From Salmonella enterica subsp. diarizonae (GTDB taxonomy: Bacteria > Pseudomonadota > Gammaproteobacteria > Enterobacterales > Enterobacteriaceae), in contig NZ_VXJV01000005.1 in assembly GCF_008692785.1 (NCBI RefSeq), forward strand, positions 1 through 64,000: a stretch of DNA of 64,000 nucleotides. The letters run 5' to 3'. Numbering within the stretch: position 1 is the first letter of the stretch; every line of letters starts with the position of its first letter. Shown one piece after another: positions 49,132 through 58,191 of this stretch. The notes below the pieces were generated by a model. That model worked only from the letters and a program-made list of their open reading frames with translations. It had not been told where the DNA came from and did not search any database. A program made the translations under genes and the position numbers.

Positions 49132-49787
49132 AAAACGTGAATGACTTTATCCATCAACCTTATGCGCTAATTATTTTACTGGTATGTCTTTCTATTTTGC
49201 CTTTTATAGTGGTTAGCTGTACTTCTTTTTTGAAAATAGCAGTTGTGTTTTCATTGCTACGAAATGCATTAGGGATACAACAGATTCCTCCTAATATGGC
49301 AATCTATGGCCTTGCTCTCATTCTAACATTTTTCATAATGGCACCAGTAGGCATGTCAATAAACGACAATATTCAAAAAGAGCCGTTTTCTATTTCTGAC
49401 TCGAGTTTATATGAGAATATTGATAGAACAGTAATTAAGCCTTATTTATCATTTTTGAAAAAAAATACAAAAGCGAAACAAATTCGTTATTTTAGCCAGA
49501 TCGGGAATAAGATATGGCCGAAAAAATATCAGCAAAGACTGAATGAAAACTCCTTGTTTGTTATGCTACCTGCTTTTGGTATTACGCAACTAGATGAAGC
49601 ATTTAAAATAGGTCTACTGCTGTACTTACCATTCGTAGCAATTGACTTGATTGTGTCAAATATCTTGCTGGCACTAGGGATGATGATGGTTTCGCCTACT
49701 ACGATATCCCTGCCATTTAAGATTATGTTGTTCATTATTGCAGGTGGATGGCAGTATCTGATAGAGAAATTAGTCCTTTCCTTTTAA
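49128..49787 (+). CDS. sctR: T3SS export gate protein SctR (SsaR-like)
   Basis: A 219-residue FliP-family membrane protein with four hydrophobic segments and the signature Ser-Cys-Thr-Ser-Phe-Leu-Lys-Ile near residue 30. A conserved Asn-x-x-Leu-Ala-Leu-Gly-Met-Met-Met-Val-Ser-Pro is near residue 185. It forms the SctRST export pore. Overlaps the sctQ stop as ATGA. Confidence 0.96.
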   Translation: MKNVNDFIHQPYALIILLVCLSILPFIVVSCTSFLKIAVVFSLLRNALGIQQIPPNMAIYGLALILTFFIMAPVGMSINDNIQKEPFSISDSSLYENIDRTVIKPYLSFLKKNTKAKQIRYFSQIGNKIWPKKYQQRLNENSLFVMLPAFGITQLDEAFKIGLLLYLPFVAIDLIVSNILLALGMMMVSPTTISLPFKIMLFIIAGGWQYLIEKLVLSF

Positions 49788-49797
49788 TTCAGGGTAG

Positions 49798-50064
49798 ATG
49801 ATAGTGAATAATGCAGTTATAGCTCATCTTGGAGTGGAACTTTTATGGATTGTTGTATGGCTTTCTCTACCCACAGTTGCGGCAGCCTCTATCGTTGGGG
49901 TACTTATTAGCCTTATACAGGCTGTAACACAAATTCAGGATCAAACAGTTCCATTCCTGATTAAACTGGTAGTTGTTTCAATAGTACTTGTTATGACTTA
50001 TAACTGGATGGGAAATTCTTTGATTAACTATACCAATCTGATATTCCAGCAAATTAACAGGTAA
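49798..50064 (+). CDS. sctS: T3SS export gate protein SctS (SsaS-like)
   Basis: An 88-residue FliQ-family protein with two membrane helices and the conserved Gln-Ala-Val-Thr-Gln-Ile-Gln-Asp-Gln-Thr loop. Same length as SsaS. Confidence 0.96.
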   Translation: MIVNNAVIAHLGVELLWIVVWLSLPTVAAASIVGVLISLIQAVTQIQDQTVPFLIKLVVVSIVLVMTYNWMGNSLINYTNLIFQQINR

Positions 50065-50068
50065 TGTT

Positions 50069-50863
50069 GTGAATGATATTCTATTGAGTGTCGTAAAATT
50101 TGGCCCGCATTTTTTTATGGCTTGTTTACGGCCATTGGGATTATTTTTGATAATGCCATTACTGGAGAGTAAAAATATCGGTGGATCATTAATTCGTAAC
50201 TCAATTATCATGTTGTTAGTTGTCCCTATATATCCTGCAATAGATGCGAGTAATGCTCTTATAGAGGATAATGCTATAGGATTTCCACTTTTTTTGGTAA
50301 TGTGCCAGGAAATTGTGATTGGGATATTGATTGGGTTTGTTGCGGGAATTCCTTTTTGGGCAATTGATTCTGCTGGTTTTCTGATTGATACTATGCGTGG
50401 TTCATCAATGGGCAGTATTTATAACCCGACTCTCTCTGAATCATCAACGTTACTTGGTGTGTTTTTTTCTCAATTATTGACTGTTGTCTTTTTTAGCTGT
50501 GGTGGGATGAATGCACTAATTACGACTTTATATGAGTCTTATGTTTTATTTCCTCCCGGTAAATATATTGCCTTTAATCAGCAGTTGCTAATATTTATCA
50601 AGCAGCAATGGGATTTATTGTTTAATTTATTTCTAAGGTTTTCATTGCCAGCTGCTGCAATTATGTTACTAACTGATGTTGGGATGGGGTTACTTAATAG
50701 AACTGCGCAACAGCTTAACGTTTTCTTTTTGGCAATGTCGATAAAAAGTATACTTGCATTGCTGGTTTTAATGATAACCATTGGGTTTTCGCTGAGTGAT
50801 CTAGGGCATGTAATCTCAAGTAATCTATTGTCATTTCATACTCTTTGGGGAAACATTCAATGA
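50069..50863 (+). CDS. sctT: T3SS export gate protein SctT (SsaT-like)
   Basis: A 264-residue FliR-family protein with multiple membrane helices, starting at a GTG five bases after sctS. Arg-Pro-Leu-Gly-Leu-Phe and Asp-Thr-Met-Arg-Gly are conserved family segments. Length fits SsaT (259). Confidence 0.95.
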   Translation: MNDILLSVVKFGPHFFMACLRPLGLFLIMPLLESKNIGGSLIRNSIIMLLVVPIYPAIDASNALIEDNAIGFPLFLVMCQEIVIGILIGFVAGIPFWAIDSAGFLIDTMRGSSMGSIYNPTLSESSTLLGVFFSQLLTVVFFSCGGMNALITTLYESYVLFPPGKYIAFNQQLLIFIKQQWDLLFNLFLRFSLPAAAIMLLTDVGMGLLNRTAQQLNVFFLAMSIKSILALLVLMITIGFSLSDLGHVISSNLLSFHTLWGNIQ

Positions 50864-51898
50864 GTACAGAAAAAACACTCCCCCCGACACCTAAAAAATT
50901 ACGGGAAGCGCGTGAAGAAGGACAGGTAGCCAAAAGTAATGAACTGGCAGCAGGTGTTCAGCTTGCTGTTATTTTATTATACCTCTATACTTTTGGTAAT
51001 GATATTTGGAAGGATTTAAGTGAAATACTATTGCTAACATTTGAACAATTTGAACAACCCCTGCCAACAGCGTTTGCTGCATTTTTTTCAGCACTTTGTT
51101 CTTTCTTTTTTAAAGATCTTACTTTTATGTTTTTAATATTGTTTTTTGCATCAATTGCATCATATATAGGACAAATTGGATTTTTATTTTCCAGTAAATC
51201 ACTGATCCCTAAAATTAATAAGCTTGATGTTGTTAAGAATCTGAAAAATATACTTCAGATAAAGTCGCTTGTTGAATTATTAAAGAATGTAGTTAAGATG
51301 GCAGTAATTGGCTGTGCTTTTTATTATCTATTTCATCAATATACACCCTCGCTTAGAAATATGGTGTATTTGAAACCTATTGAGGCTATGCAAGTAACAG
51401 TGCAGATTATTTTTTGGCTTTGGGGAGTGGTAGTGTTATGCTATATTGTTTTTTTTTCTTGCTGATTATTCTTACCAACGCTATGAATTGCTGAAAAATC
51501 TAAAAATGTCACATGAAGAAGTTAAGAAAGAAATTAAGGAAATGGAGGGGAATGAGGAAATAAAAAGACATCGCCATTCCCTACACCAGGAGATACAAAG
51601 TGGCAGTTTAGCGGTGATGGTTAAGAAATCTAGTGCCGTGATAAAAAATCCTACCCACCTGGCAATATGCATTTATTACAATGAAGATACTACACCTTTA
51701 CCAAAGGTTGTTGCTAAAGGCACTGATTATCAGGCTTTAAAAATAATAGAAATTGCAGAGAAAGAAGGTGTTCCTGTAATTGAAAATATACCTCTTGCTC
51801 GTGGATTGAATAAAGATATTACTATCGGTCAATACATCACGCCGCCATTTTTTCATGCGATTTCTGAAATTTTAGCAATGATTAAAATTAGAGGGTAA
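50860..51898 (+). CDS. sctU: T3SS autoprotease SctU (SsaU-like), frameshifted at T9
   Basis: The N-terminal frame (MSTEKTLPPTPKKLREAREE) contains the four membrane helices and stops at 51465. The C-terminal frame (to 51898) has the linker beginning Asp-Tyr-Ser-Tyr-Gln-Arg-Tyr-Glu-Leu and the autocleavage motif NPTH. They meet at nine T (51449-51457); with eight T the protein reads through as Ile-Val-Phe-Phe-Leu-Ala-Asp-Tyr and would be about 345 residues, the SsaU length being 352. SctU is essential for substrate switching, so the system needs slippage, correction or is inactive. ATG overlaps the sctT stop. Confidence 0.93.
51449..51457 (+). repeat. T9 homopolymer at the SctU frameshift
   Basis: Nine T at the end of the SctU membrane domain. 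Removing one restores a single frame. Confidence 0.9.
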
Positions 51899-51995
51899 AA
51901 TTGGATTTTTTGGAGTCCTTTGTTGTTCTCTTGTGTGTGGTTTGATTTTGCTAATATCCCTGTGAAGAATTCAACTTTCATATTGGGATAATTGT

Positions 51996-53006
51996 GTGGG
52001 CACTAAACATCTTTTAACAGGAAAAACTTTTTGCCTGATCTTGCTGCCATTGCTACCTTTGGCTACTAAGGCTCATGCTGCTAGTGACGGGTTATACGCA
52101 GGTGCTAATGTTGGTTGGTCAAAATTTGACAACAATAACTTCACTGAAAGCCATCGCAAGGATACTATCGGCTTTGGTGGTTTTATTGGTTATCAGTTTT
52201 CGCCATGGTTTTCATTGGAGGGGGGCGCTAACAGCCTTGGCAGTGTGAAGGGAAATGATGGTCAATCCATAGATGTGCAGGGAATCACCCTGAGCAGTAA
52301 ATTTACTTACTCTTTGTCAGGCCAGGATCTGTATGGACGAGTGGGTGGTATGTGGTACCGTAGCGATATGAGTAACGATGATATTAATAAAAGTGAGGTT
52401 GGTACAGGCATAGCGCCTTTACTTGCTATAGGGGTTGAGCATAGCTGGAGTCCGAATATGACATCGCGCATCGAATATCAATGGACGGGACATATTGAGA
52501 ATGATGCGGCGACCTCAGCTACCCTAAATAATGGGTATTTATCTCTTGGCATAACATGGCATTTCGGCCAGGCTAGCGAATCGATGCAACCATCTATTAT
52601 AAGTCATCCAGTTGAGGATGTTAAACCGCCGATATCAGAAACTGTACCGCTAAACCATGAGTTGGTAATCTATTATCCATTTAATCAGTATATTCTCTCA
52701 GAAAATAATCGACAGAAAATTATTGATTTTTATCATCAAAGAAAACCAGACTCGGTAACAAAATTCAACATTGATGGTTATAGTGATATAACAGGGAGTG
52801 AAAAAAATAATTTTATCATCTCCAGCCGTAGAGCAGATAATGTCAGGGAATTATTGCTTGAGCAGGGCATTAATAAAAAAAATATATCTGTACATGCTCA
52901 CGGAAGTACTTCAAAGTTCAATAAACATTTGTCAACTAAACATAGTTTATCAGATCAGGAAGAGAACTATTCATTGAATCGTAGGGTCTCTATCCAGACG
53001 GACTAA
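51996..53006 (+). CDS. OmpA-family outer-membrane protein
   Basis: A 336-residue protein with a signal peptide (cleavage after Lys-Ala-His-Ala, residue 29) starting at a GTG. Residues 30-195 form an eight-stranded barrel like OmpA (Gly-Leu-Tyr-Ala-Gly-Ala-Asn-Val-Gly-Trp). Residues about 225-336 form an OmpA-like peptidoglycan-binding domain with Gly-Tyr-Ser-Asp-x-x-Gly and Ser-Arg-Arg-Ala-Asp-Asn-Val. It follows sctU by about 100 bases in the same direction. SPI-2 has no such gene here, so it may support the envelope around the machine or be an independent adhesin. Confidence 0.85.
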   Translation: MGTKHLLTGKTFCLILLPLLPLATKAHAASDGLYAGANVGWSKFDNNNFTESHRKDTIGFGGFIGYQFSPWFSLEGGANSLGSVKGNDGQSIDVQGITLSSKFTYSLSGQDLYGRVGGMWYRSDMSNDDINKSEVGTGIAPLLAIGVEHSWSPNMTSRIEYQWTGHIENDAATSATLNNGYLSLGITWHFGQASESMQPSIISHPVEDVKPPISETVPLNHELVIYYPFNQYILSENNRQKIIDFYHQRKPDSVTKFNIDGYSDITGSEKNNFIISSRRADNVRELLLEQGINKKNISVHAHGSTSKFNKHLSTKHSLSDQEENYSLNRRVSIQTD

Positions 53007-53513
53007 CGATGAGTCATTTTCCCTAAAATTTTAGGGGGGGAGTAATGAACTTTACCATTGGAGCAAAGATTTTTCTTGCTGGTTGTTGTATAGTCACAAT
53101 TGTGGCTTGTGCGTTTTTATTAGCACTGATTTTTTAGAGAATATTTTCTGATAATCCATATCTTAATGATTGCCGGTATGAGCAGACATTCTTTATGCCG
53201 GCTTTGTTCTAATGAGCATAAAAACTTTATTACATAGCAATGTGGTAGTGAATAGCGAAGGCTTTCCAATCCAGGACAAGAATATACTGGGAAATTTAGA
53301 TGTAAAAATAGCTGATCTTGTTGTTGCAACGTTCAATCAGTTGAGAGTATTAAATATATAAAACAACGGGTGGATGTCATCATTTTTCTCTTTCAGTTGT
53401 TTCTGGTGGTTCTATGGATATTGTTATCAACTCCAGAAATCCATCGAATATTATCGTAGGTAAAGTTTATATTCTATATCGCACATTATTTAATAAGGTG
53501 AGGTAAAAATAAT
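53007..53513. other. region between ompA-like gene and candidate effector
   Basis: About 500 bases with two very small frames (53045-53137 and 53212-53361) and AT-rich sequence. It probably carries the promoter of the 53514 gene. A short run of seven G precedes the first small frame. Confidence 0.5.
53045..53137 (+). CDS. possible 30-residue hydrophobic peptide
   Basis: A small frame, MNFTIGAKIFLAGCC..., almost entirely hydrophobic after residue 8, directly after a purine-rich run ending in GGGGGGGAGTA that could serve as a ribosome site. It could encode a one-helix membrane peptide or be the start of a broken gene. Only weak support. Confidence 0.3.
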   Translation: MNFTIGAKIFLAGCCIVTIVACAFLLALIF

Positions 53514-54362
53514 ATGAAGATAACAAATAGCAATTCTTATGCTATGAATATCAGTAGAGCTCAGGTGTTGCCTCAAGTTCTGGCAGAAGAGATTGATAGC
53601 CTTATTCACAACACCCCAATACTGCCAGGTTCGGATGCTTCTACTGCAGAAGCGCATAGATGTGACATGATAGCATGTAAGAATATATTGATATCGGATG
53701 GTATGTGGAGTCAGCAACAAGACGATGAGAAGAATAGAAAAATCACGGTAGGTATGCAAGCAACAATTGAAACTGGACTGATGAATTGTTTAACTCGCGA
53801 TCCTACAGCGCGTTTATCTGTAATAGTCCATACAAATAATCCCCCAACACCATTATGTGCAGAATATCTTCCTCAGTCATTACTTCACTCTGGTATTCGA
53901 GGAAACAGGGCGATAGAATCAACGGTTACTAGTCGTCAAGAAACAAATGAGTTCTTTTTGCGATCAAATAATCAAGTTTCATTCTCTGCATTGTATGGAA
54001 CAAAACGTGCATCCGATGCAGAGCAGACATATTTTGATAAAAAAGTAGCTTCCAATCCAGGCTTGTTTGCGTTTCATACCCAAGAAAATCCACCTGTAGA
54101 ATTATCAGGGGCAACCTATGTTTATACTAACAGGCTAAATGAGAAAGTGATTATTGGTGTCAGAATCACCCAAGCTAATGATCCTTCGAAGATGTGTTCG
54201 CTATTTATCGGGCGTGATAGTCATGCCAGACAGGTAAGCCCACATCTCCGAATGCTTAATGATTACATTAGAACGATACAATCTAATTTACTCGAAAATA
54301 GTTCGGTCGCTGATCGACGAAATTATTTTGAGTTAATGTCTGTTTGTAGTCTGATCTCATAG
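53514..54362 (+). CDS. candidate secreted effector of unknown family
   Basis: A 282-residue protein with an AT-rich, Asn/Ser-rich N terminus (MKITNSNSYAMNISRAQ) and no signal peptide or membrane segment, the usual look of T3SS substrates. GTGAGG precedes the ATG by about 10 bases. The body is mixed alpha/beta with Cys at about residues 50, 55 and 92, and an Arg/His-rich C-terminal part (Gly-Arg-Asp-Ser-His-Ala-Arg). I do not recognise the family. It is the first gene past the T3SS block, where effector genes are often found. Confidence 0.6.
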   Translation: MKITNSNSYAMNISRAQVLPQVLAEEIDSLIHNTPILPGSDASTAEAHRCDMIACKNILISDGMWSQQQDDEKNRKITVGMQATIETGLMNCLTRDPTARLSVIVHTNNPPTPLCAEYLPQSLLHSGIRGNRAIESTVTSRQETNEFFLRSNNQVSFSALYGTKRASDAEQTYFDKKVASNPGLFAFHTQENPPVELSGATYVYTNRLNEKVIIGVRITQANDPSKMCSLFIGRDSHARQVSPHLRMLNDYIRTIQSNLLENSSVADRRNYFELMSVCSLIS

Positions 54363-54859
54363 GTGGCTTTGCCTGCTGCTATAAAAATCACTTCATTGTC
54401 GGAGGCTTTTTGTGACCGGGACAGGTGCTGAGCTGTATTACTCGCGACTTGATCTGACCTATGGCCTTGAAAGGTTGAGAGTTACCGATTTTGATATGGG
54501 CGTCGAATCCTTATACAAAATACGCGGTAACCCTCATGTTTCATAAAAACGATACTGAACGAGTTTTATCAGGTGATGTTCCGCAAAAAATCATACGGAG
54601 ATCTTGAAGTATTACAATCGGATCATGATGAATGGCTGGCCCACTATAATAATGAACCAGCCCTTCAGGGAAAATTGTGTTGTGGCTGAACGCCAATAGA
54701 AACGTTACTTGATGATGGAAAGCGCATCTGGGTTGAGAAAATTTAAAGCAGATGTAATCTGACAGATATCTGTATAAATAACCGGTAACTGTCAGATCAG
54801 GTTTGAGCTAATACACTTGAATGTAGCAGGGATTCACATCCTTTACGGCGTGCAGGATG
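54363..54859. other. decayed segment with IS481-type remnant
   Basis: About 500 bases without an intact gene. The right half holds the transposase remnant listed separately. The left part (about 54412-54543) has a short open stretch that I could not place. GACAGATATCTG and CTGTCAGATCAG near 54762-54800 may be parts of IS end repeats. Confidence 0.5.
54546..54746 (+). pseudogene. IS481-family transposase C-terminal remnant
   Basis: Translation gives a phrase characteristic of IS481/IS3-type integrases: Asp-Glu-Trp-Leu-Ala-His-Tyr-Asn-Asn-Glu, then Gln-Gly-Lys-Leu-Cys-Cys-Gly, an in-frame stop, then Thr-Pro-Ile-Glu-Thr-Leu-Leu-Asp. Only the last 65 or so codons remain, with an internal stop. 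It marks a mobile-element junction between the T3SS region and the extra ispG gene. Confidence 0.8.
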
Positions 54860-55957
54860 TCAGGATTTCTCATGACTGTCTTGAGTAAGTAGCATTCGGA
54901 TTTCCTTCTCAAGTTCATCGATCATATTTTCATTATTCAGACGTTTTTTCTGTCTTATTCCATGTAAATATAGTGCGCTTTTACTCTTACTTCCGGCTAC
55001 TCCTATCGTTGATACCAGTGCTTCTCCCGGACCATTCACAACACAACCAATAATTGACACATCAAGAGGAGTGACAATATCTTCGAGTCGTTGCTCGAGC
55101 TCATTCACCGTGCTGATAACATCAAATTCTTGACGTGAACATGTCGGGCAAGCGATAAAATTAATCCCTCGTGAACGTAAACGTAAGGATTTTAGAATAT
55201 CAAATCCTACTTTTATTTCCTCTACAGGATCTGCAGCCAAAGATACACGTAAAGTATCACCAATACCTTCGGCAAGCAATAATCCGATACCGATAGCAGA
55301 TTTTACCGCTCCAGCCCGAAATCCCCCTGCTTCAGTAATTCCAAGATGCAATGGCTGTTCAATTTTTTTTGCCAGCAAACGATAGGCGTTTACCGCAAGA
55401 TTCACATCAGATGCCTTCACACTAACTTTAAAGTTATCGAAATTATTCTTTTCCAGAATATTAATATGCCGCATAGCCGATTCCAGCAGTGCTTCCGGTG
55501 TTGGTTCACCATATTTTTCCTGAATATCCACTTCAAGCGAACCAGCATTGACACCAATACGGATAGGTATATTACAGTCCCGAGCACAATCAATGACTGA
55601 AGATATCCGTTGTTCATTACCTATATTTCCGGGGTTAATTCGCAAACAATCAGCACCGTAAGCTGCGACTTTTAATGCAATACGATAGTCAAAATGAATA
55701 TCTGCAATCAATGGTACCTGACTGTATTGTTTCAATTTCTTAAAAGACTCTGCTGCCTCCATCGTGGGAACGGAAATCCGAATCATATCGGCTCCTGCCG
55801 ATTCTAGTTTGTGGATCTGCTCTAATGTGGAATGTATATCACAGGTATTAGTATTTGTCATTGATTGTACAGTTATCGGAGCATCACCACCTACAGCGAC
55901 ATCGCCGACGTAAATTTTTTTTGAATTGCGTTTTTTATATAAAATACCATTTTCCAT
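54860..55957 (-). CDS. ispG: IspG paralogue: 4-hydroxy-3-methylbut-2-enyl diphosphate synthase
   Basis: A 365-residue protein of the GcpE/IspG family, making HMBPP in the MEP isoprenoid pathway. The iron-sulphur cysteines are intact: Ala-Cys-Pro-Thr-Cys near residue 270 and Gly-Cys-Val-Val-Asn-Gly-Pro-Gly-Glu near residue 305, which also holds the catalytic Glu. The TIM-barrel start [15 protein letters not shown] is conserved. Enteric chromosomes carry ispG elsewhere (near hisS), so this is presumably a second, horizontally acquired copy with an unusual AT-rich composition. Next to a mobile-element remnant. Confidence 0.93.
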   Translation of the reverse strand: MENGILYKKRNSKKIYVGDVAVGGDAPITVQSMTNTNTCDIHSTLEQIHKLESAGADMIRISVPTMEAAESFKKLKQYSQVPLIADIHFDYRIALKVAAYGADCLRINPGNIGNEQRISSVIDCARDCNIPIRIGVNAGSLEVDIQEKYGEPTPEALLESAMRHINILEKNNFDNFKVSVKASDVNLAVNAYRLLAKKIEQPLHLGITEAGGFRAGAVKSAIGIGLLLAEGIGDTLRVSLAADPVEEIKVGFDILKSLRLRSRGINFIACPTCSRQEFDVISTVNELEQRLEDIVTPLDVSIIGCVVNGPGEALVSTIGVAGSKSKSALYLHGIRQKKRLNNENMIDELEKEIRMLLTQDSHEKS

Positions 55958-55982
55958 AATCTTACCTAATAATTAATGTTGG

Positions 55983-56654
55983 TTACTGATTACGTGCCGC
56001 GCTTTGCTCTTGATATCTCTTATAATACTCATTGACCATTACTTCAATTTGCAATTTGTAATCTATGGGTTGGTTTCTAAAATAATTTTGGCGTCTGTCT
56101 CGCATAAGTTGATATTCTCTGTATTGAATTCTTTTTTTATCTACCGCTTTCCCAAACATATTTGTAGCTTTTATAGTATCCTGGAGGGAATGAAATTTCC
56201 CCGCTTCCAAACGACTAGCGTTTTTGTTCACCAAAGCTATTAAAAATTTTGTCTCGGCCTCTCTATTATATACATAAGGATGATCCTTCGTGACCCCAAA
56301 GGCTTTTATCTTTTCTCTTATTAGTTCATCGCGGCAAGCTTCTATAGTTTTATATTTATATCCCATGTAAAGTGTGATGGAGAATGTCTGCTCGCACAAA
56401 GATAAACTATAGTTTAAATCATTTAGTGATTTCTCCGGGTTCCTTCTTAGACGGATCCTGAATTTATGAAAACAACCATTTTTATGGTTATCGCTACGAT
56501 CATCCCTTGTACTATAAGTAGAAGGAGACATTGTTGAAACCGACGTATTTAACTGTGTGTTTGGCATAAAACCTCCTGGTAACAATGGGATGTTACTGTA
56601 TTTGTTTCTGTAGTGGGAGACTAATCTGGGAGAGGGAGGGAGGTAATCGTACAC
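55983..56654 (-). CDS. hypothetical basic protein
   Basis: A 223-residue protein rich in Arg, Tyr, Asn and Lys with no signal peptide. Upstream of ispG by 25 bases on the same strand, so cotranscribed. A start at MPNTQLNTSV (56567) with TAAAACCTCC-like sequence reversed upstream (GGAGG before the ATG) would give about 194 residues and seems at least as likely. The C-terminal half is strongly helical with many Arg/Gln. I do not recognise a family; an effector is possible. Confidence 0.55.
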   Translation of the reverse strand: MYDYLPPSPRLVSHYRNKYSNIPLLPGGFMPNTQLNTSVSTMSPSTYSTRDDRSDNHKNGCFHKFRIRLRRNPEKSLNDLNYSLSLCEQTFSITLYMGYKYKTIEACRDELIREKIKAFGVTKDHPYVYNREAETKFLIALVNKNASRLEAGKFHSLQDTIKATNMFGKAVDKKRIQYREYQLMRDRRQNYFRNQPIDYKLQIEVMVNEYYKRYQEQSAARNQ

Positions 56655-56823
56655 ATGCCAGTGTAAATTAATTTGGACCGTTGTTGTTTTTTATTCCCTC
56701 ACATATGTCTATTTTTACTCTTTTTGTATGCTTGAATTACTGCGGAGCCATGATGGATAATTCTGTTGTTTCCCTTTTGGGGAAACATAATGATAGAATT
56801 ATCTACCAATAAGAGTTTAGGTT

Positions 56824-57435
56824 ATGTCAAAAGATTATTCAGCGTGGTACAAGGTTGGTTGTTCGCTATGTGTTGCTTGTGCGGTGCTCTCTTCTGCAGG
56901 AGTGATAGCTGCTGACGGTGATGTTGGCATTATTACATTTACGGGAGGTGTCACTGGTGAAACATGTAAGATTTCCAACTCAACTGGTTCACAAAGTTCA
57001 AATATGACATTGGTTATGCCTGTTGTCGCAAAAAAAGATGTTGAATCCGCAACTATTGAAAATGGTGGTGTAGGACGAACGCCTTTCGATATTGAGCTTA
57101 GTGGCTGTGCCACCGGGATTTCCAGGGCACAAGTGTCATTTTCATCTGAAGAGTTTGCGAACTTAACAGATGGTACTCTAAATAATGATACGACGATTGA
57201 TGATGCAGCAAAAAATGTCAATGTTGTCCTTTTCAATAATGGAAATTCACAAAGTTCACAAGTTTTTATCGGGCGTCAGGATGATACTCCCCAGATTGTA
57301 ACACTTGACAATGGCAGTGGCGTTTTTTCATTCGCGGCTGCTTATGTACCTGGTCCACAGTTTAATTCTGATTCAAATCAAATTGTTCCCGGTAAGGTTC
57401 ACACCAATGCAACGTTTAGTATTACGTATTATTAG
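56824..57435 (+). CDS. fimbrial major subunit
   Basis: A 203-residue pilin of the chaperone-usher type: signal peptide to about residue 29, then Thr-Gly-Glu-Thr-Cys-Lys-Ile (first Cys) and Ser-Gly-Cys (second Cys) as the disulphide pair, and a C-terminal beta-strand ending Phe-Ser-Ile-Thr-Tyr-Tyr with the penultimate aromatic used in donor-strand exchange. First gene of the operon, so likely the main shaft protein. Confidence 0.88.
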   Translation: MSKDYSAWYKVGCSLCVACAVLSSAGVIAADGDVGIITFTGGVTGETCKISNSTGSQSSNMTLVMPVVAKKDVESATIENGGVGRTPFDIELSGCATGISRAQVSFSSEEFANLTDGTLNNDTTIDDAAKNVNVVLFNNGNSQSSQVFIGRQDDTPQIVTLDNGSGVFSFAAAYVPGPQFNSDSNQIVPGKVHTNATFSITYY

Positions 57436-57453
57436 CAATTAGTGGAGCTTATT

Positions 57454-58191
57454 ATGCGCATATGTACCAATGGCATAAGGTTTTTTCTGTTGACATTCTT
57501 CGGATTATTTCCATTATATTCTCAGGCTGATATTGTGATATCCGGGACTCGGGTTATTTATCCAGAGGGCAAAAGTGCTGTAACAGTCCATCTTGACAAT
57601 CGTGGTGAGCGTCCATTGCTCGTACAAACATGGCTTGATAATGGGACTGAAAACAAGTCTCCGGATGAAATAGACGCGCCATTTGTCATAACACCGCCAA
57701 TTACACGTATTGATAAAGACCATGGGCAAACTGTGCGAGTCATTTATACCGGTGGAACGTTGCCGCAAGATCGTGAATCATTGTATTGGTTCAATGTGCT
57801 GGAAGTACCCCCAAAAGATGATTCTTCAGCGTCTGCTAATAAGCTTCAATTAGCGTTTCGAACACGCATCAAATTTATTTACAGGCCACGTTCTTTGGAT
57901 GGTGATTTGGCGTCTGCACTGAAAAAAGTTAAATGGAACTGGGGACGCAATAAAAAAGGCTATTTTTTCACTGTGACGAATAATAGTGGCTATTATTTAT
58001 CAATGGACAAAGCCAATATTGACATTGCAGATAAAAATTATTCAATTAATACGGAAATGTTAAGTCCTTTTGGGACTGCACATTTTCCCATTGTCGCATC
58101 GAATGGAATCAATATTCCAGAACATGGAAAAATCAACTACTCTGTGGTTAATGACTTCGGTGGGCTAACGACAGCGAATGTGTCATTATGA
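57454..58191 (+). CDS. periplasmic fimbrial chaperone (PapD family)
   Basis: A 245-residue protein with a signal peptide (cleavage near Ser-Gln-Ala, about residue 25) and two immunoglobulin-like domains. The family signature Leu-Pro-Gln-Asp-Arg-Glu-Ser-Leu-Tyr-Trp-Phe-Asn-Val is at about residues 106-118, and Arg-Thr-Arg-Ile-Lys-Phe-Ile-Tyr-Arg-Pro marks the end of domain 1. ATG at 57454 with GGAG seven bases upstream was chosen. Confidence 0.93.
   Translation: MRICTNGIRFFLLTFFGLFPLYSQADIVISGTRVIYPEGKSAVTVHLDNRGERPLLVQTWLDNGTENKSPDEIDAPFVITPPITRIDKDHGQTVRVIYTGGTLPQDRESLYWFNVLEVPPKDDSSASANKLQLAFRTRIKFIYRPRSLDGDLASALKKVKWNWGRNKKGYFFTVTNNSGYYLSMDKANIDIADKNYSINTEMLSPFGTAHFPIVASNGINIPEHGKINYSVVNDFGGLTTANVSL

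Noticed and set aside
33583..51898. Identification of the T3SS as a LEE
   Set aside because: The presence of Tir-like and EspA-like proteins suggests it, but gene order is that of SPI-2 in one operon, and no ler, cesT or eae is seen.
54412..54543. Short frame as a possible outer-membrane protein fragment
   Set aside because: About 44 codons with no firm match; cannot be separated from chance in a decayed segment.
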